Assembly: GCA_016188985.1 (NCBI GenBank)
Contig: JACPGM010000006.1
Span: 1-64,000 of the forward strand
Source of the DNA: Lentisphaerota bacterium
Lineage (GTDB): Bacteria; Verrucomicrobiota; Kiritimatiellia; JAAZAB01
DNA: 64,000 nucleotides
Direction: 5' to 3'
The notes beneath the pieces are model-generated. The model was not told the origin of the DNA. It did no database searches and was given only the letters and a program-made list of their open reading frames with translations. Below, in pieces: positions 8,196 through 17,903 of the stretch. The first letter of the stretch is position 1. Every line of letters begins with the position of its first letter. The position numbers and the translations under genes were made by a program.

Positions 8196-9414
8196 CCTGC
8201 CGATAAACTTCCTCGGTCGCCCGCGCGTTTTTTTCAATGCTGAAATATTCCTCGGTTCGGCGGCGGGCCATCCGCCCGATTTGGCGGGCTTTCTCCCTGT
8301 TGGCAAATAAATCCATCACAGTCCGGGCCATAAGCGCCGGGTTTTTGGGAGGAATCAAAACGCCGGAAACGCCGTCTTCAATAATCTCCGGAACGCCGCC
8401 TTCATTCATGGCCACCACCGGGAGGCCCATGGCCATGCCTTCAATAACAACCCTGGCAAACGGCTCGGGCGAGATTGACGAATGCACCAATACATCCATG
8501 GCGGCCATCAGCCGGGGAATATCCGAACGCCTTCCCGTAAAGATGACTTTTCCTTTTAACTCCGGCGTTTGGCTCAAGCGTTCCAAATGCGCGCGGCATT
8601 CGCCATCCCCCACCACCAGGAACCTGGCGGCCGGGATGCCGGCGAGCACTTCCTGGGCGGCGCGAAGAAAGCATTCGTGGCCTTTCCACGCCAGCAGGTT
8701 GCCCACAATCCCGGCCACGGGAGCACAGGAGGGCAGATTTAATTCCCGGCGCATATCGTCACCCCTGATTTGCGGATTGAACGCAAGCAAATCCACGCCA
8801 TTATGAATCACGGTAACCTTGGCGGGATCGGTTTTGAGCAGCCATTGGAATCTCTGCCGGACGGCTTGGGAGATGGCAATAAGCTGCGCGCACAAACCGA
8901 CTAAATAGCGGTCATATAATCCCTCGCCCTCAATAACGCGCACATGCCAGACGACCGGAATCCGCAGCGGTTTGGCCGCGAGGCCCGCGTACAGCGCCGC
9001 GCGCGAAGTATTGGCATGCACCAGATCCGCGCCCCATTCCACCAGCGCTCTGCGCAGCTTTCTCACGCCCGGCAGGAAGGCCAGCGGGTTTTTCCTGGGA
9101 GAGCGCATGGGGAGAATAATGGTTTTTATATCCAGGCGCTCCACGGCGGAGGTTAAATCGCCTTGAGCGGGGCAAACGAGCTTAGCCGCAAACTTATCCC
9201 GGGAGAGATGCCGTAAAAGTTCAAGGAGACTGATCTGGCCGCCTCCGGCCAAATTTCCGCTGCCTTCAATATACAATATGCGCGGCAATGGGCGCATGCG
9301 CTCCTTTAAAAGTTTTTCGTTTTTCCTCCCGGGGCGGTTATTCCGGGAGAGCAAGCGTCGCGGGGACTGTGCAACGGAAATAAAGTTCCGGAATATTTCA
9401 AGCCCGCAGCCCAA
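8158..9414 (-). CDS. Glycosyltransferase family 4 (GT1-like)
   Basis: GGGQISLLELLRHLSR, VIHNGVD, SSISPEPFARVVIEGMAMGLPVVAMNEGGVPEII; start may be internal (MRPLPRILYIEG). Confidence 0.9.
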   Translation of the reverse strand: MGCGLEIFRNFISVAQSPRRLLSRNNRPGRKNEKLLKERMRPLPRILYIEGSGNLAGGGQISLLELLRHLSRDKFAAKLVCPAQGDLTSAVERLDIKTIILPMRSPRKNPLAFLPGVRKLRRALVEWGADLVHANTSRAALYAGLAAKPLRIPVVWHVRVIEGEGLYDRYLVGLCAQLIAISQAVRQRFQWLLKTDPAKVTVIHNGVDLLAFNPQIRGDDMRRELNLPSCAPVAGIVGNLLAWKGHECFLRAAQEVLAGIPAARFLVVGDGECRAHLERLSQTPELKGKVIFTGRRSDIPRLMAAMDVLVHSSISPEPFARVVIEGMAMGLPVVAMNEGGVPEIIEDGVSGVLIPPKNPALMARTVMDLFANREKARQIGRMARRRTEEYFSIEKNARATEEVYRQALLDSRQLDSSQ

Positions 9415-10831
9415 TTACCTCTTTGAATAACAACTTATCTTCTTGATTGAAATACCCAAAGAGCCGGAGCAAAACGAAATAAAGCAAGGCGCTCAACGCG
9501 ATCAGCAGAGCCAGGTTGATATTGATGGCCAGGTACGCAACTACTCCCATGATCCCGGCCGCCGCCAGGGCTTTTAAGAGCGGATTCCAGGGAACGTTGA
9601 GGCCGAAATTACGGGAAACATAAATCAGGGCCAAAACGCAGAACAGAGCTTCAGAAGTCATGGTGGCGATGGCCGCGCCGGCATAACTATACGGCGGAAT
9701 GAGCGCAAAATTGAGTCCCACATTGGTCAACACGCAAACGGCAAACAGTTTGTTATTATCATGAATACGGTCCACGGCCGTTAAAAAATAGCTGAGCAGG
9801 CTATTGATATAAGAAAAGGCGATAATTGCCATGATCAATTGAAAAGGCAGCACGGAATTGTGAAAGCCGGCGCCGTAGAATAAAAGTATCAGCGGCTTGC
9901 CCAGGAGCACGCCGCCTGCCGCCAGGGGCAGCCCCAGGGCCAGCAGGTATTTAAAACACTTCTCGTACACTTTGCGCAGCGTAGCGAGAGAAGTTTTAGC
10001 CAGCCTGGCCATGACCGGAAAAACCGCGCTCAAAAATACGGAGGCCATCATGCCCAGCGCTATGTATAATTGATAGCTGGCGCTATACCATCCCACCACC
10101 AGTTCGCCTTTCATTCGACCGAGCATTACGGCGTCAATATAATAATAAAACGTGAGCAACAATCCCGTCAGGGCGAAAGGCAGGCTCTCGCGCAATAAGC
10201 TCCAGGCAAAGGCGATATCCGGCCGGAAACTCGGCTTGCCAATGTTGCGGAATAAGAAAATCATGTTCAAGCCCAGGTATAAAACGGCCGAGAACAGATA
10301 AAGCCAAGCCACGGCCAGCAGCCCGTAGCCCAGGGAAAGGAAGAGGAAACAAAGCAGAACCCGCGCCGCTTTTTCAATAAGCTCGGCCCAAAAAATGTAT
10401 TGCATCCGCTCAAAGGCTCTGAAAATCGAGCCGCACAGGTTAGCCATTGATTCCAGGATATAGCATAAGCCGACCAGGTAAATGATCGCCCTGGTGTCGG
10501 GGGGACATTTTAAAATGTGGGCGCCCATAATCATCAGGCCGAAGGTTAAAAAGGAAAGAAGCGCTTTGATAAAAAATCCATTGCCGAAATATTTAGCCGT
10601 ATTGGCGCGGTCGCGGGCCACTTCCCGGATTATTAAGAATGACACGCCCAGGTCGGCGAGCATGATAAAGATCTGGACGAAGGCGCCGGCAAAGAAGAAT
10701 TTGCCAAAACTGTAATCGCCCAGTTTTCTGGCCAGGTAGACAATCAGGACAAAGGAGAGCAAGCGGCCCGCCAGAGCCAGACTGAAAAGCCAAAGCGTAT
10801 TCCGGGCAACTCTTTTTGCGGTCGTATCCAT
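9398..10831 (-). CDS. Polysaccharide flippase (Wzx/MATE-like)
   Basis: ~12 TM protein, ARNTLWLFSLALAGRLLSFVLIVYLARKLGDYSFGKFFFAGAFV. Confidence 0.93.
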   Translation of the reverse strand: MDTTAKRVARNTLWLFSLALAGRLLSFVLIVYLARKLGDYSFGKFFFAGAFVQIFIMLADLGVSFLIIREVARDRANTAKYFGNGFFIKALLSFLTFGLMIMGAHILKCPPDTRAIIYLVGLCYILESMANLCGSIFRAFERMQYIFWAELIEKAARVLLCFLFLSLGYGLLAVAWLYLFSAVLYLGLNMIFLFRNIGKPSFRPDIAFAWSLLRESLPFALTGLLLTFYYYIDAVMLGRMKGELVVGWYSASYQLYIALGMMASVFLSAVFPVMARLAKTSLATLRKVYEKCFKYLLALGLPLAAGGVLLGKPLILLFYGAGFHNSVLPFQLIMAIIAFSYINSLLSYFLTAVDRIHDNNKLFAVCVLTNVGLNFALIPPYSYAGAAIATMTSEALFCVLALIYVSRNFGLNVPWNPLLKALAAAGIMGVVAYLAININLALLIALSALLYFVLLRLFGYFNQEDKLLFKEVIGLRA

Positions 10832-10883
10832 TTTTTTGCTTACGGCTGCTGCGCCAAGTCTTCGCTTTTCCCGCGGCCGCCAC

Positions 10884-11867
10884 TCAAGGAGCTTTGGTGG
10901 CGAGGGCCAGCATGGTCGAGCCTCGCCCTATTTTAGCCATGCAATACGCGAGCGAATAGAAAATCAGATACTCCATGAAGTGCAACGGACCGCCCCAGGC
11001 TGGTTTGGTGAAACCGGCGCTGCTCTCGCGCCGCATTGCCTCCATCCACTGCTCCCCGCGGGGATATAATCCCAGGTCCAGCAGACAGTAACGCAGGCTT
11101 TCGGAATACTCGCTGACATATTTGATATGGGGAGGAATGCAGCGAAGCTGTTGGAGAGCGAACCCGGAATTTTTCAGCAACAGCCTTAAAGTCGGCGGGG
11201 TAAAATGATAAAAATGCAACGGAGCGGTCACTTTGCACCATTTCGATCTGAAAATCCGGGCTTCAAGACTGGCGAAATTTGGCGCCTCGATCACGAGCAA
11301 TCCCTTCTGGTCCAGCAGCGTGAAGGTCCTTTCCAGCGTCTGCCTGGGATCAGGCAGATGTTCCAGTGCGTGAAAAAGGGTTATGACATCAAAGGCGCCT
11401 TCGGGATAATGAGCCTCCTCTAATCTTCCGGCAAAAACATTTAGCCCAAGAACCTCACGCGCATACTTTGCCGGAACGTCGTTGAATTCCACTCCGTAGG
11501 TTTGCCAGCCCAGCCCCTGCAGGTATTTTAACAGGGAGCCATCGCCGCAGCCGATATCCAGAATGCGGCCCTGGGTCTTGCGCTTTAAGAGGGGGGCGGC
11601 CTTCTTGCGCATCAGCTCCCGCCAGGTAATTCCCCAGGCGGTGGTTTCCTCAATATCAGTAATTCCAGCCCGGGCGCGATCATGATACCAGGGGGGATAA
11701 TATCCTTTAATCTCTTCCTGATCGGGGCGCGGATTTAAATAGACGAGGCCGCACCTTCGGCATTGCACGATCCGGAAGAGCCTTTGCGCTTTGCTGTTCC
11801 GGTCCTTGGCAAGAAATAAAAAAAGCGTGTCATCCACGCCGCAGAGGTTGCAGCAAACATATTCCAT
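10884..11867 (-). CDS. Class I SAM methyltransferase with N-terminal zinc-ribbon-like cysteines
   Basis: CCNLCGVDD...CRRCGLVYLNPRP; ILDIGCGDGSLL; FHALEHLPDP. Confidence 0.9.
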   Translation of the reverse strand: MEYVCCNLCGVDDTLFLFLAKDRNSKAQRLFRIVQCRRCGLVYLNPRPDQEEIKGYYPPWYHDRARAGITDIEETTAWGITWRELMRKKAAPLLKRKTQGRILDIGCGDGSLLKYLQGLGWQTYGVEFNDVPAKYAREVLGLNVFAGRLEEAHYPEGAFDVITLFHALEHLPDPRQTLERTFTLLDQKGLLVIEAPNFASLEARIFRSKWCKVTAPLHFYHFTPPTLRLLLKNSGFALQQLRCIPPHIKYVSEYSESLRYCLLDLGLYPRGEQWMEAMRRESSAGFTKPAWGGPLHFMEYLIFYSLAYCMAKIGRGSTMLALATKAP

Positions 11868-11900
11868 TCCACGTCTCCTGCCCAGGCCTGATCTTTTTTG

Positions 11901-12971
11901 CTATTTGCAGATGCTCGTATAAATATCCATGGTCATTTTTCCAATACGATCCCATCCCCAATGTTCAGCGCGCCGCAGATTGGAAGTCCCCATGGCGTCA
12001 AGTTCAGGCCTATGGATGAATGCTTCGTTTAAGCAACGCTCAAGCCCTGAGCCATCGCCGGCATCATAAAGGATGGCTCCCTTTTCATTCACAATCTCAG
12101 GCAGGCCGCCCAGCCGGGGCGCAATACAGGCCCGGCCAAAAGACATGGCCAGCACAACACTGGCGGACGTCGTTATGCGCCGGAAAGGGAATACGGCGAC
12201 ATCACAGGCGTTCATATACACCTGAACTTTATCATCCGGAACAACGCCGGAATAAAACCTTATATTCTTGCGGCTTTTTAGCTTGGCTTTGATTTCCGCC
12301 TCCAGCAAGGAATCAAAAGGCGCCCCGGCGATCAGCAGTTCACAGTCGGAACGGCCGAACTTGTTGAAGGCCTCAACCAATTCCAGCACCCCTTTGTATC
12401 GGCGGATTTTTCCCAGAAACAGAAAAACAAGGCGGGAATCATCTATGCCCAGCTCCTGCCGGGCGGCAGTCCTGCTAATGGAATTGCCATATAAGCCGAT
12501 AAAGTTGCCATGCGGCACAACAAATATTTTTACGGAATTCGCAATGCGCGCCATCTTGGTCAGCTCATTTTTAGCCCATTCGGAATGGGCAACGATCGCG
12601 TTTGCCATCCTGGCGATGCAGACCATGCCGATGCGATGCGGCACGGCATGCCGGTCCTCATGGTCGTTAATATTGTGAACGGTCCACACAATGCGGACCC
12701 CGGCCATTTTCACAATCACTACTTGAACCAGGAAAACAACAAGTTTGACAAAGGCCATGATCTCCGTGCCGGTGAGTAAGAACATCTCCAACCAGTGCAA
12801 ATGTAATAGATCCGCACGCGGGCTTCCCAGTACCGCCGGAAGAAAGAACCAGCCGCAAAGCGGTCTTTCAACAATCGCTCCCGCCGCGTGCAGCGACCGC
12901 GCCAATGCAATCGGATAGGGATTATCTTCACCGTATGGTAGAAACACGGACCTTAAGGTCTTGCCACGCAT
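11901..12971 (-). CDS. Glycosyltransferase (GT4-like)
   Basis: LVFLFLGKIRRYKGVLELVEAF, FPFRRITTSASVVLAMSFGRACIAPRLGGLPEIV. Confidence 0.88.
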   Translation of the reverse strand: MRGKTLRSVFLPYGEDNPYPIALARSLHAAGAIVERPLCGWFFLPAVLGSPRADLLHLHWLEMFLLTGTEIMAFVKLVVFLVQVVIVKMAGVRIVWTVHNINDHEDRHAVPHRIGMVCIARMANAIVAHSEWAKNELTKMARIANSVKIFVVPHGNFIGLYGNSISRTAARQELGIDDSRLVFLFLGKIRRYKGVLELVEAFNKFGRSDCELLIAGAPFDSLLEAEIKAKLKSRKNIRFYSGVVPDDKVQVYMNACDVAVFPFRRITTSASVVLAMSFGRACIAPRLGGLPEIVNEKGAILYDAGDGSGLERCLNEAFIHRPELDAMGTSNLRRAEHWGWDRIGKMTMDIYTSICK

Positions 12972-13177
12972 AACTTACCCGTCTGATCGTAATGGTAGCA
13001 CGGACTGACTTATGTGATTGTTATTCTGGCTTAAACGGCTTATCTTGCATAGAAAAAACATAAGGCGAAGGCGGGAAATGCCGTGAGGTTGTTTCTTGCC
13101 CGCTCCTTTCTGGCGCGTAGTGCGCCGTTAGTACGCTCCTGCAAGGGGAGCCGCATTGAATCCGACGCAGGCCTGGC

Positions 13178-14389
13178 ATGAATATTTTAATGCTGGCCGA
13201 AGTATCCGCCTGCTGTCTCACGGGTGGGGCGGCCCGTACGCTGCGGGAACAGGCCATTGGCCTCAAGCAAAGAGGGCATAATGTCTGCCTGTTGGTCCGC
13301 GCGCCCCTGACCGACGCTAAACCCCAAGCGGTTTTTAACGGCATTCCTGAGTTCCGTTATGCCGTGTATCGCAAATCAGCGCCAGCCTTTGTGCTCTCGT
13401 CTATCATCCGATCCGTCGGCGTTTTTGATTCCCTCGTCGTCCGGGGCTTCCCGGTGGAAGTCGGTGTTATCCACCAAGCGCTTGCCGGCTTTGGTCCGTT
13501 GTTGTTGCGTCGTTGCCGGGTCCGGGCCTGGATTTACTACTGCCATTCTCTGGCTTACGAAGAGTATCTAACCCGCAATCCGCCACCCAGCGGCCTGGGA
13601 AAGCGCTGGCTCTATTGGCTGCATGCCGGGCTGCGTTTTTTTATTGAACACTGGGTCATCCGCCGCTGCGCTACGGTTGTGGTTGAAAGCCGGTTCATGC
13701 GCGCGCGGGTGATGGCAAAGCACCGGGTTTCGGCGGAAAGAATCGGCTTGATTCCCGCTGCGGCGGATATTGGCCGTTTCCGACCGGTGGCCGATCGCCT
13801 GGCGCGGCGCGCCCAATTGGGCCTGCCACCAGACCGGCCGGCCATATTTACGGTGCGCAACCTCATTCCCCGCATGGGACTGGAGAACCTGATTAAGGCC
13901 CTGGCCGAGCCGAAAATAGCCCGCGAGAATCTGCTGCTGCTTATCGGCGGCGAAGGGCCGCTGCGGCCGCATCTGGAGCGCCTGATTCGAACGCTCAAGC
14001 TCGAAGCCAAGATTGTCCTTAAAGGTTTTATTCCCGAAGATGAGCTCGCGGCCTATTATCAGTGCGCCGATCTGGTAGTCATGCCTTCCGCGGCCCTCGA
14101 AGGCTTTGGGCTGGTTACCGTGGAAGCGCTGGCCTGCGGCACGCCGGTCCTGGGGACGCCGGTAGGGGCCATACCGGAAATTCTATCCCAGATTGATCCG
14201 CGCCTTCTTGCAAAAGGAAACGATGCGCGCTCGATTGCGGCCGCGCTGGCAGATATTCTCCTGCTGATCCGGAATAATCCTGTTGAATTGAATCAATTGA
14301 GCGCAAAAGGTCTGCGCCAAGTGGCGAATGTCTACAACTGGGGAAAACACAACGAGCAACTCGAAGCGGTCCTTCTTGCTCAAGCCTGA
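13178..14389 (+). CDS. Glycosyltransferase family 4
   Basis: LTGGAARTLREQAIGLKQRGH, VMPSAALEGFGLVTVEALACGTPVLGTPVGAIPEI. Confidence 0.92.
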   Translation: MNILMLAEVSACCLTGGAARTLREQAIGLKQRGHNVCLLVRAPLTDAKPQAVFNGIPEFRYAVYRKSAPAFVLSSIIRSVGVFDSLVVRGFPVEVGVIHQALAGFGPLLLRRCRVRAWIYYCHSLAYEEYLTRNPPPSGLGKRWLYWLHAGLRFFIEHWVIRRCATVVVESRFMRARVMAKHRVSAERIGLIPAAADIGRFRPVADRLARRAQLGLPPDRPAIFTVRNLIPRMGLENLIKALAEPKIARENLLLLIGGEGPLRPHLERLIRTLKLEAKIVLKGFIPEDELAAYYQCADLVVMPSAALEGFGLVTVEALACGTPVLGTPVGAIPEILSQIDPRLLAKGNDARSIAAALADILLLIRNNPVELNQLSAKGLRQVANVYNWGKHNEQLEAVLLAQA

Positions 14390-14451
14390 CCCGGTGACTA
14401 CTCAGGTGCCTGTACTCATTCAACCCGAACAGAGTATTCCACCACTGATTA

Positions 14452-14503
14452 TCAGGCCATAGGCAGCCTGCCCGAGCTCGGCCAGGGATCCGCCCGTGGT
14501 GGA
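14452..14503. repeat. Nested 52-bp GC-rich insert (contains cctgcccgagctcggccaggga)
   Basis: Absent from the paralogous element 55192-55320. Confidence 0.85.
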
Positions 14504-14556
14504 CACCGATGGCACGGATATTAATCAAGTTCCCCATATCAGTGTAATCCGTGCAA

Positions 14557-14592
14557 CCCGCCTGCATCGCTGAGTGAAGCACTGCGGGCAGG
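14557..14592. repeat. Nested 36-bp hairpin insert (cccgcctgcatcgctgagtgaagcactgcgggcagg)
   Basis: Absent from the paralogous element; related copy at 276-314. Confidence 0.85.
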
Positions 14593-14620
14593 TCCGTGGT
14601 GAGTAGTTACCTTCTTGCGA

Positions 14621-15622
14621 TCAATTTTCCCGGCGGGCAGTGGCTTTAAGGAGATCTACGGCAACTTGGTAGACTTGTTCCTTGCTGTTCCGGGGATCAC
14701 CGGCTTGTGCTTCACCGGGCAGGGATTGCTTTACCACCCGAACAAACTCTCCCGGTGGCCGGTAATAGAGCGCGGTGCCTGGCATAATGGCAACCAGCGG
14801 GCAACCGACGGCGCCGGCCAGATGCATTATGCCGCCATCGTGGCAGATGGCCAGGCGCGCGCGCGCCAGCAGGGCCGCGGTTTCCGCGATGGTCAGCGCC
14901 CCAGTTAGATTGAGAATCTCTTTACGGTTACTGAGGATCGCCTGGCACTCCGGACAGTCCCTTGCGCCGCCAAGAATCACAACCTGGCCATTGATCAAAC
15001 CGGCAATTTTAGCGGCTACTTCAAGGAGATGCTGCAAACTCAAGCGCGGACGGTTCGGTTTGGCGGTGGATGGATAAATTGCCACCAGCCGGCCGACGTC
15101 GGCCACGCCATATTTTTCACGCAGCAGTGTTTCCATGCGGGCTATAGTCCCGACGGTCACCGGCGCAAAGACCGCGGTTGAAACATCCGGCGCCAGGCGG
15201 CGGGCCAGCGTTTCGTTTACCTCCAAGTCCGCCATGTTCTCCGGCGGGGACGTCAGCGCTATAACGTTGCGGGGTCGGCAAACGATCGTGAACAGCCGAA
15301 CCAGCCAGGGGCTTAAGCGCGAAGCGCAGACCATTACTTCCGTTCCGTTGCCGCGGCGGAATTGCCGGCCAAGGCGCCAGAGCCGCGCGTATAGAGCCGG
15401 CGCAAGTTTACGGTTGGTATCGACAATTTCAATGCGACTCAGTTCCGCGGCGGCCGAATATAATTCTCGCGCCAGTGGCGATGCGGTTATCAGAATAACC
15501 TCCGCTTTGGGAAAGGCCCGTCGGGCAGCCAGCAACACCGGCGAAAATAAAATCACGTCGCCCAAACCACCGGTCGCCACCAATACAATCCGTCCATCAT
15601 TGACGCTGTCGGCAGAGCGCAT
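14621..15622 (-). CDS. Glycosyltransferase family 9 (heptosyltransferase-like)
   Basis: VLVATGGLGDVILFSPVLLAARRAFP..., CHDGGIMHLAGAVGCPLVAIMPGT. Confidence 0.92.
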   Translation of the reverse strand: MRSADSVNDGRIVLVATGGLGDVILFSPVLLAARRAFPKAEVILITASPLARELYSAAAELSRIEIVDTNRKLAPALYARLWRLGRQFRRGNGTEVMVCASRLSPWLVRLFTIVCRPRNVIALTSPPENMADLEVNETLARRLAPDVSTAVFAPVTVGTIARMETLLREKYGVADVGRLVAIYPSTAKPNRPRLSLQHLLEVAAKIAGLINGQVVILGGARDCPECQAILSNRKEILNLTGALTIAETAALLARARLAICHDGGIMHLAGAVGCPLVAIMPGTALYYRPPGEFVRVVKQSLPGEAQAGDPRNSKEQVYQVAVDLLKATARREN

Positions 15623-15631
15623 TTGTTGCCT

Positions 15632-15656
15632 AAGGCGGCCTTTGGCCGCAACCCAA
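15632..15656 (-). repeat. 5'-leader hairpin TTGGGTTGCGGCCAAAGGCCGCC
   Basis: Same hairpin plus CAACCCA tail at 20488-20510 and 27782-27806. Confidence 0.6.
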
Positions 15657-15685
15657 TTTATTTTTATCGCCTTCTGTTGTCCATC

Positions 15686-15917
15686 GCAGGGCGAATTTTG
15701 TTTTCCGCAGCAGCGGATCCGCTATGGCGGAGAAAAAGGCGGCGGTGATTCCGGCTCATCTGTGCTACTCTGCGAAGTAGCTTCGCTACGTAGCACGAGC
15801 GGGTTTCCCGCCCTCGCGCATACACGAGTATGGCGCTTCGCGCGGCGCACCCGCATCTGAGCCGGACTGACCATGCTTTTTCAAATCCCGCTACGCGGGA
15901 AGCGAAATTCGCCCTGC
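15686..15917. mobile_element. MITE-like inverted-repeat element (13-bp perfect termini gcagggcgaattt / aaattcgccctgc)
   Basis: Perfect terminal inverted repeats with nested palindromes inside; no clear target duplication. Confidence 0.55.
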
Positions 15918-16071
15918 ACCCATGCCACGCAACCGCGGCGGCTGCGTGGTCTAAGACTTGAACAACTCCCGATTATACCCTTGGCCCACGGCTTGGGAGG
16001 CCAAACTTCTCCGTAAAAGTGTGTCATGTTTTAACGGAACGGCCTAACCGCATTCGATTCGGCCGTCCGGC

Positions 16072-17862
16072 TTAAAGCGGCCTGGCCTGGTTTTGTTTAA
16101 GCAAGTCATTTTTCCGTATCCATATGAAATAGGATCCGATGGTGATGCGGTCAAAATCATGCGCCAACATCCGTTGGACCTCGGCGTTGCCCAGTACCGT
16201 TTGATACGTCGTGACGCTATTGATCGGCAGGCCGATCACAATGAGCGCCGCTTTACGGGCGTGGGGCAGAAATCGTTCCGCAGTGCGGTAACGACTATCG
16301 GCGCCTTCCATAAAACCCCTGACTCCCCAACCCAAATGATGATACAGATCGGCCGTTAACATCATGTCCTGAAGCGGTATGGTTTGTCGGCGTAAGAAGG
16401 CCAGCACCGCCTCCGTTTCCCGCTTGTCGCCCCCATAGCAATAATTGGTCATATAGGGGGCTTGAAATTGCAACCACAGCATACCGGTCGCCGATCCCAG
16501 ATAACACGCCAACAAAAACGCCGCGCGATAGCGCCGGAAGATCATCGCCAATATCCCCAACAGAGCCGCCACGAGCAAATACTTCCAGGCCAACGGCCGC
16601 GTGACGGCGTTCCAGATGGGCGCCGCCCCGGCAAGCGCCGCCTCGCGCAACTGATAATACACGGCGTAAATCGGGTCGCCAATCACGCAAAGCTGGATGG
16701 CAAGGAAGATCAATGCCCAAGCGCCGGCAAGGACCCAGACGCGGCCAGGAACATTTTGCAGGCCCGCGCGGCCCCAGGCCGCGATGAGCAAAGCGAACAA
16801 ACTCACAATCGAATAATGATACTTGGGAACGCCATGCGTAACTGCGCCACCCCCCATTGAATACACCGCCAGATTTGCCACGGCGAGCAGGATCAGCAAA
16901 TAAGGCACGTAAATCCTTTTTTTCCAACAGGCCCATAACGCCGCCAGCGCCATGAGGGCGTACCAGGGCGTGACCCAGGCGACCACGCTGGCCGCATTTT
17001 GAGCCAAGCCGGTGATCGTTAGTTCGGCCGAGGATTGTGAGAGCACTTTTTCCGCCAGATGCTTAAACGGCAGGGCAAACCTATCACCATGGTCTTTGCA
17101 AAACCAAGCCCAACTCGCCAGGAAAGCAAGCCAGCCCAAGGTCACGCTTATAAAGCGTAGGACCATAGGACGCCCGACCGGGCTCGGCCGACCCAGGTGC
17201 CATCGCCGGACGAGCGGTTCGATCAGGTACGCCCCACCTAACAGAATGGCTGAAAACAGGTGCGTCCAGGCCATTAAGGCAATCACAACGGTGCGCCACC
17301 ACAAGGTGAGGCCGTTCTCTTCCGGTTGCCGCAGTTCACCGGCCACGGCCGCTAAAAAAAATAGAGGCACATAAGTGCTGATCATATCGGGCAGTAAGGA
17401 GCCGTGCACCGTGAACGGATTCGCGCAGATAACGGCCCAGGCCAAAACACCCAGCCACCAACCATCCTGTTCATTCACGCGGCGGGCTATGTAAAAGATC
17501 AGCAATCCCATGCCCAGCACGCTGAAGACTCCGAGCAGGCGGGCCGCCGCAACGGTTACGCCCAGCCTCGTTAGCAGCTCTCCGTAGGTAAGATACATTA
17601 GAGGCGGGTGGTCAAAGGATACCCGCACTAGTCCGCTGTCAGGGAACGTTCCGTGGGCGGCCAGATGTTGATAGATACCGATGGAGATTAACTCATCGCC
17701 CATCAATATTTCATCAAGCGCGTGATAGGTCCAGAACAGGTACCACCCGGCGCAAAGGCAAAACAGGGCCGTGGCTAAGGCGGCCTGCCTGGCCGGAAAT
17801 TCCTGCCGGGCCCGTGCCAGTGGGGCCGCTGACGGGGACCTGACTTGTGAACGCGGCGTCAT
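16072..17862 (-). CDS. Glycosyltransferase family 39-like (ArnT/PMT-type) integral membrane protein
   Basis: DELISIGIYQHLAAHGTFPD..., multi-TM; catalytic-type Asp/Glu loop after TM1. Confidence 0.8.
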   Translation of the reverse strand: MTPRSQVRSPSAAPLARARQEFPARQAALATALFCLCAGWYLFWTYHALDEILMGDELISIGIYQHLAAHGTFPDSGLVRVSFDHPPLMYLTYGELLTRLGVTVAAARLLGVFSVLGMGLLIFYIARRVNEQDGWWLGVLAWAVICANPFTVHGSLLPDMISTYVPLFFLAAVAGELRQPEENGLTLWWRTVVIALMAWTHLFSAILLGGAYLIEPLVRRWHLGRPSPVGRPMVLRFISVTLGWLAFLASWAWFCKDHGDRFALPFKHLAEKVLSQSSAELTITGLAQNAASVVAWVTPWYALMALAALWACWKKRIYVPYLLILLAVANLAVYSMGGGAVTHGVPKYHYSIVSLFALLIAAWGRAGLQNVPGRVWVLAGAWALIFLAIQLCVIGDPIYAVYYQLREAALAGAAPIWNAVTRPLAWKYLLVAALLGILAMIFRRYRAAFLLACYLGSATGMLWLQFQAPYMTNYCYGGDKRETEAVLAFLRRQTIPLQDMMLTADLYHHLGWGVRGFMEGADSRYRTAERFLPHARKAALIVIGLPINSVTTYQTVLGNAEVQRMLAHDFDRITIGSYFIWIRKNDLLKQNQARPL

Positions 17863-17903
17863 GGCTTTCTTGTATTGCGGATTGGAACCTATCTAAAAAA
17901 ATC

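Larger units (their letters stand above)
14394..14610. mobile_element. MITE-like GTRAC-family element, copy b (contains two nested hairpin inserts)
   Basis: Ends gtgactactca / tgagtagttac; body aligns to reverse complement of 55192-55320. Confidence 0.85.

Noticed and set aside
14372-14618. cttcttgc at 14372-14379 and 14611-14618 as target duplication of MITE copy b
   Set aside because: Right copy abuts the element but the left copy is 14 bp away from the left end; may be coincidental or reflect rearrangement, so not counted as a TSD.
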